From a virus, in IMG/VR virus record IMGVR_UViG_3300006931_000002, positions 1 to 64,000 of that record: DNA of 64,000 nt; one strand, 5' to 3'. The notes below the pieces were generated by a model. It did not search any database. It saw only the letters and a list, made by a program, of their open reading frames with translations, and was not told the origin of the DNA. The position numbers and the translations under genes are program-made. Numbering within the stretch: position 1 is the first letter of the stretch; each line of letters opens with the position of its first letter. Positions 9,501-16,820 of the stretch are shown here, piece after piece.

Positions 9501-10981
9501 TTGACGGGCCGGTCAGCTTCTACCCGCTGAACGAGCCGCAGTCGGCCAGCGGCGGCGGCGATGTGATCTCTGCCGGGTCGCTGGCCGTGGTGCAGTCACC
9601 GACCGCAGGCGGCGGATTCTCCCACTTCGGCGGGCAGTCGATCATCTTCGACGGGGCGGCGGCGCTGTACCTCAACCCGACGCCGGGGACGAGCCCGCCG
9701 TACACCACGGACATTCTGAACCTGTCCGCAGCGAACGATGCGAACTTCCTCGGCGGCCCGTACAGTTTCGACCTGTTCTTCGGCCAGGACGGGACGACGA
9801 CACCGTCCAACGCGCCACTGTTCTGCCAGTTGGACGCCTCCGGCGCTAAGACGGGGATCGAAATCGTGGTGGGTCGGACCGTCGCCCAACAGTTGACCCT
9901 CTACGTGGGCGGAACGAAAGTCTACGAGTCGACAGGTGGGATTCTGCTCGGCGGCAACTTCGGCAACTACGTCTGCGTCACCGTGTCAGTGTTTGGTGTT
10001 GTCACCCTGTATGCAGGCAACTATGCGAACTGGCTGACCGACGGCACCCATAACTATCTGTGGCAGGGCGCGGTGTCTGGTTTCGGCAACCAGGTCGCCC
10101 ATACTGTCCTCGGCGGCGATTGGATTGGTACGACTGCGACCGGAAACTTTTACAACGGCTACGTCTCCCATGTGGCGTTCTACAACAAGGAGCTGACCTA
10201 CGACCGGGTGAACGCCCACTGGGCGGTCGGGGTCCACGGCGGATACCCGTTGGAGACGACCGGCTCCCGGGTGCAGCGGCTGCTGAACTACTGGGGTTGG
10301 CCGGCGAACTATCGGTCGGTCATGTCCGGTTGGACGTACGCCGGGTCGGCCGGCACCTATGGACTGTCTGGGCTTTCCGGCCAGTCGGCGTTGGACGCCT
10401 TGCAGGATCAGGGTGAGGCCGAACATGGCCAGGTGTACAGCCTGGCCGACGGTACCCCGGTCTTTGAGGATCGGAAATATCGGCCGTCACAGGTGCTGCC
10501 GGTGAACGTGTTCGATCCCTATGGTGATCTGCCGTACCAGTTGGACGGGTTGGAGGTCGACAACGATCCGACCTATATTTACAACCAGGTGACGATCACT
10601 CGGGATGGTGGCGCGGTCGCCTCCGTGTCGGATGCCACGTCTGTGCGGAAACATTTCCCCCGCACCTACTCGGCGACGATCAAAACCCAGTTTGATGAGG
10701 ATGCGGCAGATCGAGCGCAGCTCATTCTGCGGCAGTATTCGACGCCCCGGTCGAGGTTGGCTGCGTTTACCGTCGAACCGTCGGCGAATCCGAATGTTCT
10801 GTTCGCGCCGACGCTGGCGATGGACATTTCGGATCTGAACCGGGTGTGGGTTCGCCCGGTGGGCGCGCCGGCTTGGAGTTTTGACGGCTACGTCGACGCG
10901 CTGAGCCACAGCATTGTTGTGGAGCCGGGGAGTCAGTCGTGGACGGTGACCTGCCAGCTTTCCCCTGTCCTACCCGACTAG
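6584..10981 (+). CDS. Multidomain tail tip/baseplate protein with embedded beta-helix and LamG-like domain
   Basis: 1465 residues from GTG 6584; an in-frame TAA at 6545-6547 excludes a longer start. Domains by eye: beta-sandwich (1-130); Thr9 linker (141-149); right-handed beta-helix of pectate-lyase type (about 155-550; GIFNLTLRDVG, NNYIGIQLG, GNLISHGNPSG); Gly linker; second beta-sandwich (566-650); poly-Gly; carbohydrate-binding-like jelly roll (682-850); a Dit-like tail protein segment (852-970; YELGRFEAGTASIVVDN); LamG/concanavalin-like domain (about 972-1212; DGPVSFYPLNE); and a C-terminal hub segment. It probably combines a tail tip hub with receptor-binding or polysaccharide-degrading modules. 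The beta-helix is a paralogue of the one at 12222-13700. Confidence 0.8.
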   Translation: MQGASGAVVVVAVALDSSSPSAVSVATGSAVPASFTAPAGAVIVVVAAMAGTSTAAAVGSYVYDTAGSSWLRLGYQPPTATTAETVMWATIARSRTARTVTVVGAADNSHAKFVQVLVFTGADLSATFPQVVTGVGNPSSTTTTTTTTTSSSVGNYYGGDTDVNNTTAYPNSVIMPSALPIPAGAVRIPAGSNIASAASSHGAGTVFVLDAGTYSGGYTVVPNPGQQFYGQGAGKTILSNIQIHRGSSATTNIGIFNLTLRDVGPNTSQRGAIDSCFSENQTASGWHVANCEITNNYIGIQLGPNFLLENCTLHHNGGKAIGDGEQGSVIRYNQFFNNLTPGANNYYDSGADDSNVKMALQTGATWIGNLISHGNPSGLSSRTYGGIGGHGVWQDVSCGINPADRTGSYPSFGNVYDSNIIYSNCSAGICDETGGNNVFKNNLIVGNAHGVTLDGFRICGLAIQSSNHDTVQNNYIWNNGGNSVIIYMDQYGGDRSDANRSKNNSVIGNTIDVAPIQQTGQWSGGSGNNTISGNTVVPGFSGVKVPTLLAGPQATTGTGTGGGGGTPSGPTALMAQSMTCTRTGSQMWAVYADTAGGAAPTLDNGARYSAIPGGMTGAVLDRTGPFTAGNTMAISTTAPYGNISWLAFEIVPAVSTGGGGGGTGGSGIGGGGIGVVGSTTWPQVVVEAGFGLDPTSPLTYPPIIGDSATFARSIGKWKNSSNAYLILGQNFAPAPYRNCLLVTAQADGDVTVNMDTGAGTIVPGVEYTITLRLRSGLTPRSGLVEADWKDATGSTLINYTQVAFTDSATGWTTVTVTSTPGSTASRLVLLVAWSGMVAGEQHEVAGIESSTAYRWTDISRYVRGLDLARSSRQYELGRFEAGTASIVVDNTGGRFDSNNPDGPYYPDLEPIVPIRVKALWLGSTYPLWSGFVERWPQTWSDPALSEPTITCVDSLAALSQGTLRTTYEQEVLLDGPVSFYPLNEPQSASGGGDVISAGSLAVVQSPTAGGGFSHFGGQSIIFDGAAALYLNPTPGTSPPYTTDILNLSAANDANFLGGPYSFDLFFGQDGTTTPSNAPLFCQLDASGAKTGIEIVVGRTVAQQLTLYVGGTKVYESTGGILLGGNFGNYVCVTVSVFGVVTLYAGNYANWLTDGTHNYLWQGAVSGFGNQVAHTVLGGDWIGTTATGNFYNGYVSHVAFYNKELTYDRVNAHWAVGVHGGYPLETTGSRVQRLLNYWGWPANYRSVMSGWTYAGSAGTYGLSGLSGQSALDALQDQGEAEHGQVYSLADGTPVFEDRKYRPSQVLPVNVFDPYGDLPYQLDGLEVDNDPTYIYNQVTITRDGGAVASVSDATSVRKHFPRTYSATIKTQFDEDAADRAQLILRQYSTPRSRLAAFTVEPSANPNVLFAPTLAMDISDLNRVWVRPVGAPAWSFDGYVDALSHSIVVEPGSQSWTVTCQLSPVLPD

Positions 10982-10999
10982 CGTCCGGATCGGCTGCCC

Positions 11000-11401
11000 A
11001 TGATTGCCGTCCTCGCCGCTGCGGCTGTGGCTGCGGACAGTCCTCCCGCGGATGTGCTGTCCCAGATTTTGGGCTACGGCGTTCTGGGGATCGTGGTTGT
11101 GCTGCTGCTGACGCGGATGCTGGTGCCCGGCTGGGTGGTGTCCCGGGAGGACTCCGCCCATCGGGACGAGTTGGACGCCCGCGACACGGCGCATCAGCGT
11201 GAGGTTGCGGCGCTCCAGCAGACGATCGCCCAGCAGGACTCGGAGATCGCCGCGCTGCGGTCAGGGCTTGACACCACGTCGGCGTTTGTACGCGACCAGG
11301 TTGTTCCCGCGCTGACCAGATCCACGGATGCGCTTGTCCGCTCCAACGATCTGGCCCGGGAGCATCTGCACGAGTTGGCGAGGCGGGCGGGCACCTCGTG
11401 A
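11000..11401 (+). CDS. Single-span membrane protein with coiled coil
   Basis: 133 residues. An N-terminal signal-like stretch and one strong transmembrane helix (about 24-45, ILGYGVLGIVVVLLLTRMLV) are followed by a long charged coiled coil (HQREVAALQQTIAQQDSEIA). Such proteins often sit between tail fibre and lysis genes in actinophages and may be a holin accessory or a membrane anchor. The ribosome site is weak. The function is not recognised. Confidence 0.7.
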   Translation: MIAVLAAAAVAADSPPADVLSQILGYGVLGIVVVLLLTRMLVPGWVVSREDSAHRDELDARDTAHQREVAALQQTIAQQDSEIAALRSGLDTTSAFVRDQVVPALTRSTDALVRSNDLAREHLHELARRAGTS

Positions 11402-11598
11402 GCGATGAGGCGGTGCGGATGCCGACAGCCGTGCTTCCGCCCGCCTCCGCACGCCGTTTGAGGGCGATTTCGTCGCTTTTGTCGGATGCCGGGGAGGTCT
11501 ACGAGGACCTTCTCGATCAGCTCGCGCTCCACGAGTCGGTGATCAGGGAACTGGTCGCCCGTGTCCATCCGGAGGGGGCGGACGATGCCGCAGGTTGA
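11398..11598 (+). CDS. Small helical hypothetical protein
   Basis: 66 residues from a GTG that overlaps the preceding stop (GTGA at 11398-11401). All-helical, with a leucine-rich stretch (ISSLLSDAGEVYEDLLDQLALHESVIREL). It is coupled on both sides and probably interacts with the flanking membrane/coiled-coil proteins. Function unknown. Confidence 0.6.
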   Translation: MSDEAVRMPTAVLPPASARRLRAISSLLSDAGEVYEDLLDQLALHESVIRELVARVHPEGADDAAG

Positions 11599-12157
11599 GG
11601 CGACACGGCAGCTCACTGCGGCGGTCGACCGGTTGTCCTCCGGGCAGCATGAGATCACCGAAACGCTGCGTGGGGTTCGGGCCGCGACGGAGGAACTGTC
11701 CCGCGAGGTGGCGGCGGACCGGGAGGAATACACCCGGCGGCTGTCGGAGGCGGCGCAGCGGACCGAGGTGGCCACACAGGTTCGGGGTACCCGTCGGCGG
11801 ATTGTCGCCGTGCTGGTGGTGCTGCTGGTCGTCCTTGGCGGTGTGGCGTCGACGGGCTATGTGCTGGTGACGCGGGCTCGGGATGCGGCGGCGACCCGCG
11901 CGCAGTTTGATGCGCTGGCCCGGGAGCGGGCCGCGAACTGCCAGGTGTCGCAGGCGCGTACCGCGGATGAGGTTGCGTTTGTGCGGGGTGAGCTTGCCGC
12001 TGATCAGGCGGCGTTGGCGTTGCTGACGGGCCCGGCGGCGTCGGACAACGCGAGGTCGTTTGCGCACACCGTGTTCGACGGGCGTATCGGCGCCGAGCAG
12101 ACGTTTCTGCGGACCTATCCGGCCGCGCCGCTGACCTGCACCGTTCCCACCCGATGA
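11585..12157 (+). CDS. Single-span membrane protein with N-terminal coiled coil
   Basis: 190 residues from ATG 11585, chosen because GGAGGG lies 8 bases upstream; the frame is open further but lacks a site. Residues 1-65 form a coiled coil (RQLTAAVDRLSSGQHEITE). One transmembrane helix is at about 72-95 (IVAVLVVLLVVLGGVASTGYVLV). The C-terminal part is extracytoplasmic with two cysteines. Its N-terminal overlap with the previous gene indicates coupling. Possibly a spanin- or holin-like accessory; unproven. Confidence 0.7.
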   Translation: MPQVEATRQLTAAVDRLSSGQHEITETLRGVRAATEELSREVAADREEYTRRLSEAAQRTEVATQVRGTRRRIVAVLVVLLVVLGGVASTGYVLVTRARDAAATRAQFDALARERAANCQVSQARTADEVAFVRGELAADQAALALLTGPAASDNARSFAHTVFDGRIGAEQTFLRTYPAAPLTCTVPTR

Positions 12158-12169
12158 TCTTTTCTCTCG

Positions 12170-12196
12170 CCCCGGCCGACCGCGCCGGGGTGTTTT
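12170..12196 (+). terminator. Intrinsic terminator-like hairpin
   Basis: CCCCGGC (12170-12176) pairs with GCCGGGG (12184-12190) and is followed by TGTTTT. It lies between the membrane-protein cluster and the spike gene. Confidence 0.5.
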
Positions 12197-12221
12197 GACG
12201 TGCCCAAAACCGGAGGGCTCG

Positions 12222-13700
12222 ATGACCGTCTTTCAAGGAACCGTTGCCGCTGTTGACAGTCAGGGTCGGCCGTCGGTGCAGCTCGGCCCGCTGACCGCGG
12301 TCGCCGCTGCGTCTGGGGTCACTCCTACTGTCGGCGATCTGGTGTGGGTGCTGATGGATGGGACATCGGTGTCGTGGCTGCCTGGGCCGCAGCCGGCGCC
12401 CACGAACCCTGGTCAGGGTGGCGGTTCAGGTGGGACCACTGATCCGGGCGGGTCGGGGGGGTCGGGTGGGACGGGCGGGTCGACGCCGCCGGCGGATGGC
12501 GTCTACTGGGGTGGCACCACCAACTTGGCGGACACGTCGGCGTGGCCGGATCGGGTGCTGATGCCCGCGCCGCTGGCGATCCCGTCGGGCGCTGTGCCGA
12601 TCCCCGCCGGGGCGAACATCAACAGCTACGCGCAGGGCAACCCTGCGGGGACTGTGTTCGCCTTGGCCGCAGGCACCTACACGGGCCCGTATGTGGTGTA
12701 CCCGAAGGCCGGGCAGCAGTTCTACGGCGCGGGCGCGGGCGTGACGATCACGAACAACGTGTGGTGGACGAACCCGGACTCGTCCGCCACTGGCGTCGGC
12801 ATCTTCAACATGACCATCGCGAACTGCTCCGGTAAGAGCCCGGTCGGCTACTACTACTCGGCCATCGAGACCAACGGCCGCGGCGCCCGCCCAGGCGCGT
12901 CCGGTTGGCATGTCGCGAACTGTGAGCTGACCGGGAGCTACACCGGTTTCGGGCTGGGCGACCGGTCGCTGATCGAGCACTCGACAGTGCATCACAACCA
13001 GGCCCACGGGATCATGGGCGGCGGCGCCGGGTCTGTCGTCCGCTACAACCAGTTCTACGCCAACTTCACTTCCGCGGCGGTCGACACCGGTCCCGGTGAC
13101 AATGGCGGGATCAAGATGGCGCTGATGACCGGCGCCACCTGGACCGGGAATCTGATCCACAAGGCGAACCCGGCCGGAATCTCGTATGGCGGTATCGGCG
13201 GCCCGGGGCTGTGGATGGATGTGTCCTGCGGGCTGACCGGCGACCATGTGTCCGCGTCTCCGGCCAGCGGGAACACGTTCACCGGGAACCTGATCTACTC
13301 GAACTACGGCTCGGGGATCTGCGACGAGACCGGCGGCAACAACACGTTCGTCGGGAACCTGATCGCCGGCAACGGCAAGGGCGCCAGGTTGGACCCGTGG
13401 CGGGCCGCCGGGCTCGTCATCCAGTCCAGCAACCACGACAGTGCGACGGGTAACTACCTCTGGGGCAACCCAGCTAGCGTGACGATCTACCTGGATCAGA
13501 ACGGCGGCGACAGGTCGGACGCGCGGCGGTCGATGTTCAACACCATCACCGGCAACTGGTGCGACGTCGCGCCCGGACAGCTCACCGGCACATGGTCCGG
13601 AGGGTCCGGGAACAACACCATCTCGGGCAACACGGTTACGGCCGGGCTTGCTGGGGTGACGATCCCGAAGGTCAAGGCGGGCCCGCAGACGCTCGCCTAA
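12222..13700 (+). CDS. Free-standing beta-helix tail spike
   Basis: 492 residues from ATG 12222 (GGAGGG site). Residues 1-55 form a small beta domain (GTVAAVDSQGRPSVQLGPL) resembling the N-terminal OB-like part of baseplate spike proteins. A Pro/Gly linker (about 60-95) follows, then a right-handed beta-helix of about 390 residues rich in GN(L/N)I, NN and GICDETGGNN repeats. The helix closely resembles residues 155-550 of the tail tip protein at 6584-10981, so both may act on the same or alternative surface polymers. Catalytic residues cannot be assigned by eye. Confidence 0.75.
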   Translation: MTVFQGTVAAVDSQGRPSVQLGPLTAVAAASGVTPTVGDLVWVLMDGTSVSWLPGPQPAPTNPGQGGGSGGTTDPGGSGGSGGTGGSTPPADGVYWGGTTNLADTSAWPDRVLMPAPLAIPSGAVPIPAGANINSYAQGNPAGTVFALAAGTYTGPYVVYPKAGQQFYGAGAGVTITNNVWWTNPDSSATGVGIFNMTIANCSGKSPVGYYYSAIETNGRGARPGASGWHVANCELTGSYTGFGLGDRSLIEHSTVHHNQAHGIMGGGAGSVVRYNQFYANFTSAAVDTGPGDNGGIKMALMTGATWTGNLIHKANPAGISYGGIGGPGLWMDVSCGLTGDHVSASPASGNTFTGNLIYSNYGSGICDETGGNNTFVGNLIAGNGKGARLDPWRAAGLVIQSSNHDSATGNYLWGNPASVTIYLDQNGGDRSDARRSMFNTITGNWCDVAPGQLTGTWSGGSGNNTISGNTVTAGLAGVTIPKVKAGPQTLA

Positions 13701-13714
13701 TCTAGTGGCCGACG

Positions 13715-13749
13715 AAAGGCCGGACCATCTTCGGATGGTCCGGCCTTTT
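13715..13749. terminator. Strong bidirectional terminator with UUCG loop
   Basis: A perfect 15-bp stem (AAAGGCCGGACCATC at 13715-13729 with its complement at 13734-13748) closes on a TTCG tetraloop. A-rich and T-rich flanks lie on both sides. It separates the + tail operon from the convergent gene at 13762-14307. Confidence 0.9.
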
Positions 13750-13761
13750 GCGTGCTTGTGG

Positions 13762-14307
13762 TCAGACCGACGCAGCCGTTAGTGGGCCGTCCCCCTCGGT
13801 CGGGTCAAGTACCAGCGCAACGTCGAGCAGTCGTCGGATGGCTTCGGCCCGGGTGACGCCGTACTTCGCCGCCTGTGCGTCGACCTGCGCAAGCCTCTCC
13901 TCGCCGAGCGCGGTCGTGACCCGGCCGCCGATCTCGGGCCGACCGATGACGGCCGGGCCAGCCTCCTCCTCATGCTCGCCGAAGAAGCGCGCTAGCTCCT
14001 CCTCCGACTCGTTTCGCATCAGCCAGTCGCGGGCCGCCTCGTCGGCGATGAACTCGTAGGTCTCGGCGACACCCTGCCACTGCGACCAGTGGTTGAGCAC
14101 CCACCGGCCCTTGGCGGTGCGGAACAGCGCCTCATGCTCGAACTTGCCTGTTACCAAGCTGACCATGTTGTTGCCGTCCCACCGCTCGTTCTCCACGATG
14201 CGGACGGCCTTGGAGTCGTCGAACCAGCCGGCCAGGCGCGGCTTCGCGTCACGGTCGAGGTCGTAGTCCTGTTCGGTGACGGGCTCGTAGACGTTGATGC
14301 GGGCCAT
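13762..14307 (-). CDS. RHH-type regulator with N-terminal sensor-like domain
   Basis: 181 residues; ATG at 14307 is preceded by GGGGGG. The N-terminal 115 residues (RINVYEP, LAGWFDDSKAVRI, GRWVLNHWSQWQG) match a conserved actinobacterial domain of unknown role with many aromatic residues. The C-terminal 40 residues (GGRVTTALGEERLAQVDAQA followed by GVTRAEAIRRLL) have the strand-helix-helix layout of CopG/Arc ribbon-helix-helix proteins. It is transcribed divergently from the lysis cassette, and a palindrome overlapping the lysin promoter lies between them, so it is a likely repressor of lysis (inference). Confidence 0.75.
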   Translation of the reverse strand: MARINVYEPVTEQDYDLDRDAKPRLAGWFDDSKAVRIVENERWDGNNMVSLVTGKFEHEALFRTAKGRWVLNHWSQWQGVAETYEFIADEAARDWLMRNESEEELARFFGEHEEEAGPAVIGRPEIGGRVTTALGEERLAQVDAQAAKYGVTRAEAIRRLLDVALVLDPTEGDGPLTAASV

Positions 14308-14323
14308 CTTGATCCCCCCTAAG

Positions 14324-14360
14324 TTGGTATTTCCGACATCGTCAATACTAAGCGATGTCG
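14324..14360 (+). promoter_or_regulatory. Lysis-cassette promoter with overlapping palindromic operator
   Basis: TTGGTA (14324-14329) and TACTAA (14346-14351) are spaced by 16 bp and point at the endolysin. Inverted half-sites CGACATCG (14334-14341) and CGATGTCG (14353-14360) lie in the spacer and just after the -10, 19 bp centre to centre. This suits a dimeric RHH repressor such as the divergent neighbour. A TTGACG on the minus strand overlaps the same site. Confidence 0.65.
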
Positions 14361-14385
14361 TCTCCGCGGGTCAAGGGGGCGCGAC

Positions 14386-15480
14386 TTGCCTCCCGACTTT
14401 GCTGACATAGCCAGCTACCAGGCTGGCGCCAACCTCGCCACCTACAGGGCGTCAGGCCCGGACCGCATCCTCATCAAGGCGTCGCAGGGTGTCAGCGGCA
14501 CGCCGAACCCCTACTTCCCCGACTGGTGGAACACGGCAGGCAGCGTCGGACTGGTCCGAGGTGCCTACCACTTCGCCACCACCGGCCACACCCCAGCCGA
14601 CGAGGCGTCCAACTTCCTCGCCAAGGTCCAAGCCGCGGGCGGTGTCGGCCCTACCGACTGGCTGTGTATCGACGCCGAGTCGCCGAGCAACCCGACGTTT
14701 GCCCACGGCGCCTACATCGCCGCCATCGTCACAGCCCTAGTCAGTGCTGGCCACACATCCGGGGTCATCTACTCCGGCACTTGGTGGCTACGCCCGGCCG
14801 GGCTCACCGCGGCGATGCTGCCCCCCGGCTGGCGCCAGCTTCACATCGCCGACTACTCAACGACCCCTGACGGTTCGATCGGCCTGCCGCCCGGGTGGAC
14901 GCGGGATCAGATCGTGGCCCGCCAGTACACGTCGGCCGCCACCCAGCCGGGGATTCCCGGCCCCTCGGACCGATCTCGCGTCCTGCACGAATGGCTACCC
15001 GTCTTTGGAGGTCTCGTGCTCGACGACCCCACGGCCAACCAGCTTGTCGGCCTCGTCCAGAAGGCGCTCAACACCGGCACTGGCGTCGGACAGCAGGACT
15101 GGGCGTCAACCAACCGGATGCTGCTGTCGCTGGCCCAGTCGCTGTTCAACCAGAACAACATGCTGATGCAGGCGCTGGGCTGGAACAAGGGCGACCTGTC
15201 ATTGGCCGCCCGGTCGGATGCGCTCGCCTCCGAACTCGGCCAGGTCGTCGACTACCTCGGCCCGACCGGTGAGGTAGTGACTGCGCTGAACGCGATCGCC
15301 CAGCAGCTTGTCGCCGTTCTGGGCGCCATCAAGGCGCTGCCCGTGTCGACCGCGGGTGGGGTGGACCTGACGCCTGTGCTGTCGCGTCTGGACGCGCTGG
15401 CGGGCGCGCTGACTGGGCTGACGTTGCGGGCCGTTCTGCCACCCGCGACCGCGACCGCGCTGGTTCGGCCGCAGGTCTGA
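14386..15480 (+). CDS. GH25-family endolysin (muramidase)
   Basis: 364 residues from TTG 14386, five bases after AAGGGGG. The N-terminal about 200 residues are a glycoside hydrolase 25 fold: an opening Asp in DFADIASYQ, ILIKASQGVSG, GAYHFA, the catalytic D-x-E in WLCIDAES (D96, E98), and a late ARQYTS strand. It would cleave N-acetylmuramyl bonds of peptidoglycan. There is no signal peptide, so it needs the holin. The C-terminal 150 residues are helical (DLTPVLSRLDALAGALTGL) and may bind the cell wall or oligomerise. Confidence 0.9.
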   Translation: MPPDFADIASYQAGANLATYRASGPDRILIKASQGVSGTPNPYFPDWWNTAGSVGLVRGAYHFATTGHTPADEASNFLAKVQAAGGVGPTDWLCIDAESPSNPTFAHGAYIAAIVTALVSAGHTSGVIYSGTWWLRPAGLTAAMLPPGWRQLHIADYSTTPDGSIGLPPGWTRDQIVARQYTSAATQPGIPGPSDRSRVLHEWLPVFGGLVLDDPTANQLVGLVQKALNTGTGVGQQDWASTNRMLLSLAQSLFNQNNMLMQALGWNKGDLSLAARSDALASELGQVVDYLGPTGEVVTALNAIAQQLVAVLGAIKALPVSTAGGVDLTPVLSRLDALAGALTGLTLRAVLPPATATALVRPQV

Positions 15481-15492
15481 CCCGTCTCTTTC

Positions 15493-15520
15493 AGCCCTCG
15501 GTCTCCGGCCGGGGGCTTTC
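15493..15520 (+). terminator. Terminator-like hairpin after endolysin
   Basis: AGCCCTCGG (15493-15501) pairs with CCGGGGGCT (15509-15517), one G-T wobble, followed by TTTC. It lies in the gap before the sedolisin gene and could give partial termination. Confidence 0.5.
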
Positions 15521-15548
15521 TCATGTGCTCTCACGGAGGCCGCAACCC

Positions 15549-16820
15549 ATGACCGCTCGCACGCCCTACCTCCGCCGCCCCCGCGCGTCCGCGTCTCCGC
15601 AGCCGCTGACCTTCGCCCAAGTTGCGAAGGCGTACCGGTTTCCGACCGTCAGGGCCGACGGTTCGCCGCTGACCGGCGCCGGGCAGAAGGTGGCGATCGT
15701 CGAACTCGGCGGCGCCTACTCGCCGACCGACCTGGCCGCGTTCTGCCGGGCGAACGGCATCCCGATACCGAAGGTGACTGCCACCGCGGTCGGCGGGGCG
15801 TCGATCGTTTCCGATCCGGGTGGCGCCAACGTCGAAGTGATGCTCGACGTCGAGGCGGTCGCCGCGGTCGCTCCTGGCGCCGAGATTCTGATCTTCTTCG
15901 GTGACAACTCCGATGCCGGGTTCCTCGCCGCGTTCAAGGCGGCGATCCAGTCGGGTGCCATCGCCGTGTCCTGCTCGTGGGGTGGTCCCGCCTCCCAGTG
16001 GGACCCGGCGACGATGCGGCAGTACGACGCCCTGTTCGCCCAGGCGCTGGCCGCGGGGACGATTGTCTGCTGCGCTGCGGGCGACGCCGGCATGGACGAC
16101 GGCACCAGTTCGCCGGTCGCCGACTTCCCCGCCGCGAGCCCTCATGTGCTGGCCTGCGGAGGGACCCGGCTGACGGTCAACCGGGATGGCACCCGCGCGT
16201 CTGAGACCGTGTGGGATGACGCGGCGAACGACGCGACCGGCGGCGGCGTGTCCACCCTGTTCCCCGCGCCTGCCTGGCAAACCGGCACTGGCACCACGAT
16301 GCGGGCGATCCCCGACGTGGCGGGCAACGCCGACCCCCAGTCCGGCTTCGAGATTGTCGCCGACGGCCAGTCGACCACGGTTGGTGGTACGAGCGGTGTC
16401 GCACCGATCTACGCCGCACTGTTCGCCCTGTTCGGCGAGCTGGGTGTCAGCGCTTCGGTGCTCGCCGAGTTCTTCGCGATCCTGTATGGCAACACGCGGG
16501 CGCTCACCGACATCACCGCGGGCGGTCAGGGCGATGTGTACCCGCCGTCGACCGGATACGACGAGTCGACCGGGCTTGGTGTGGTCATCGGGACGGCGCT
16601 CGCCGCGGTGCTTCTCGGCAGCACAACCCCGCCACCGGTTACCCCTCCGGCTCCAGTTCCCCCACCGGCTCCGGTGCCGCCGGCCGATGACGCCGATGTG
16701 GTGCTGTGGCGGCAGGTCCACACGTGGGCGCATGAACACCATGTCGGCCAGACCGCGGCTGTCGCCCATGCGCTGCGGACGTGGGCGGCTGTCCGGGGCT
16801 ACCACCGGGCCGCAGCCTGA
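15549..16820 (+). CDS. S53-family peptidase (sedolisin-like)
   Basis: 423 residues from ATG 15549 (GGAGGC site). The subtilisin-like catalytic domain has all S53 active-site residues: E96 and D100 in NVEVMLDVEAV, the oxyanion Asp D179 in AAGDAG, and nucleophile S282 in VGGTSGVAP. The usual inhibitory propeptide of about 170-200 residues is missing, since the domain starts almost directly (GAGQKVAIVELGGAY). There is no signal peptide. A Pro-rich linker (about 365-388) joins a 40-residue C-terminal helical tag. The gene stands between endolysin and lipoprotein nuclease genes, implying release with the lysis proteins. It may degrade host surface or released proteins; substrate unknown. Confidence 0.85.
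   Translation: MTARTPYLRRPRASASPQPLTFAQVAKAYRFPTVRADGSPLTGAGQKVAIVELGGAYSPTDLAAFCRANGIPIPKVTATAVGGASIVSDPGGANVEVMLDVEAVAAVAPGAEILIFFGDNSDAGFLAAFKAAIQSGAIAVSCSWGGPASQWDPATMRQYDALFAQALAAGTIVCCAAGDAGMDDGTSSPVADFPAASPHVLACGGTRLTVNRDGTRASETVWDDAANDATGGGVSTLFPAPAWQTGTGTTMRAIPDVAGNADPQSGFEIVADGQSTTVGGTSGVAPIYAALFALFGELGVSASVLAEFFAILYGNTRALTDITAGGQGDVYPPSTGYDESTGLGVVIGTALAAVLLGSTTPPPVTPPAPVPPPAPVPPADDADVVLWRQVHTWAHEHHVGQTAAVAHALRTWAAVRGYHRAAA

Noticed and set aside
12426-13436. Minus-strand frame of 336 codons inside the spike gene
   Set aside because: Mirror of beta-helix codons; no motif or start signal.
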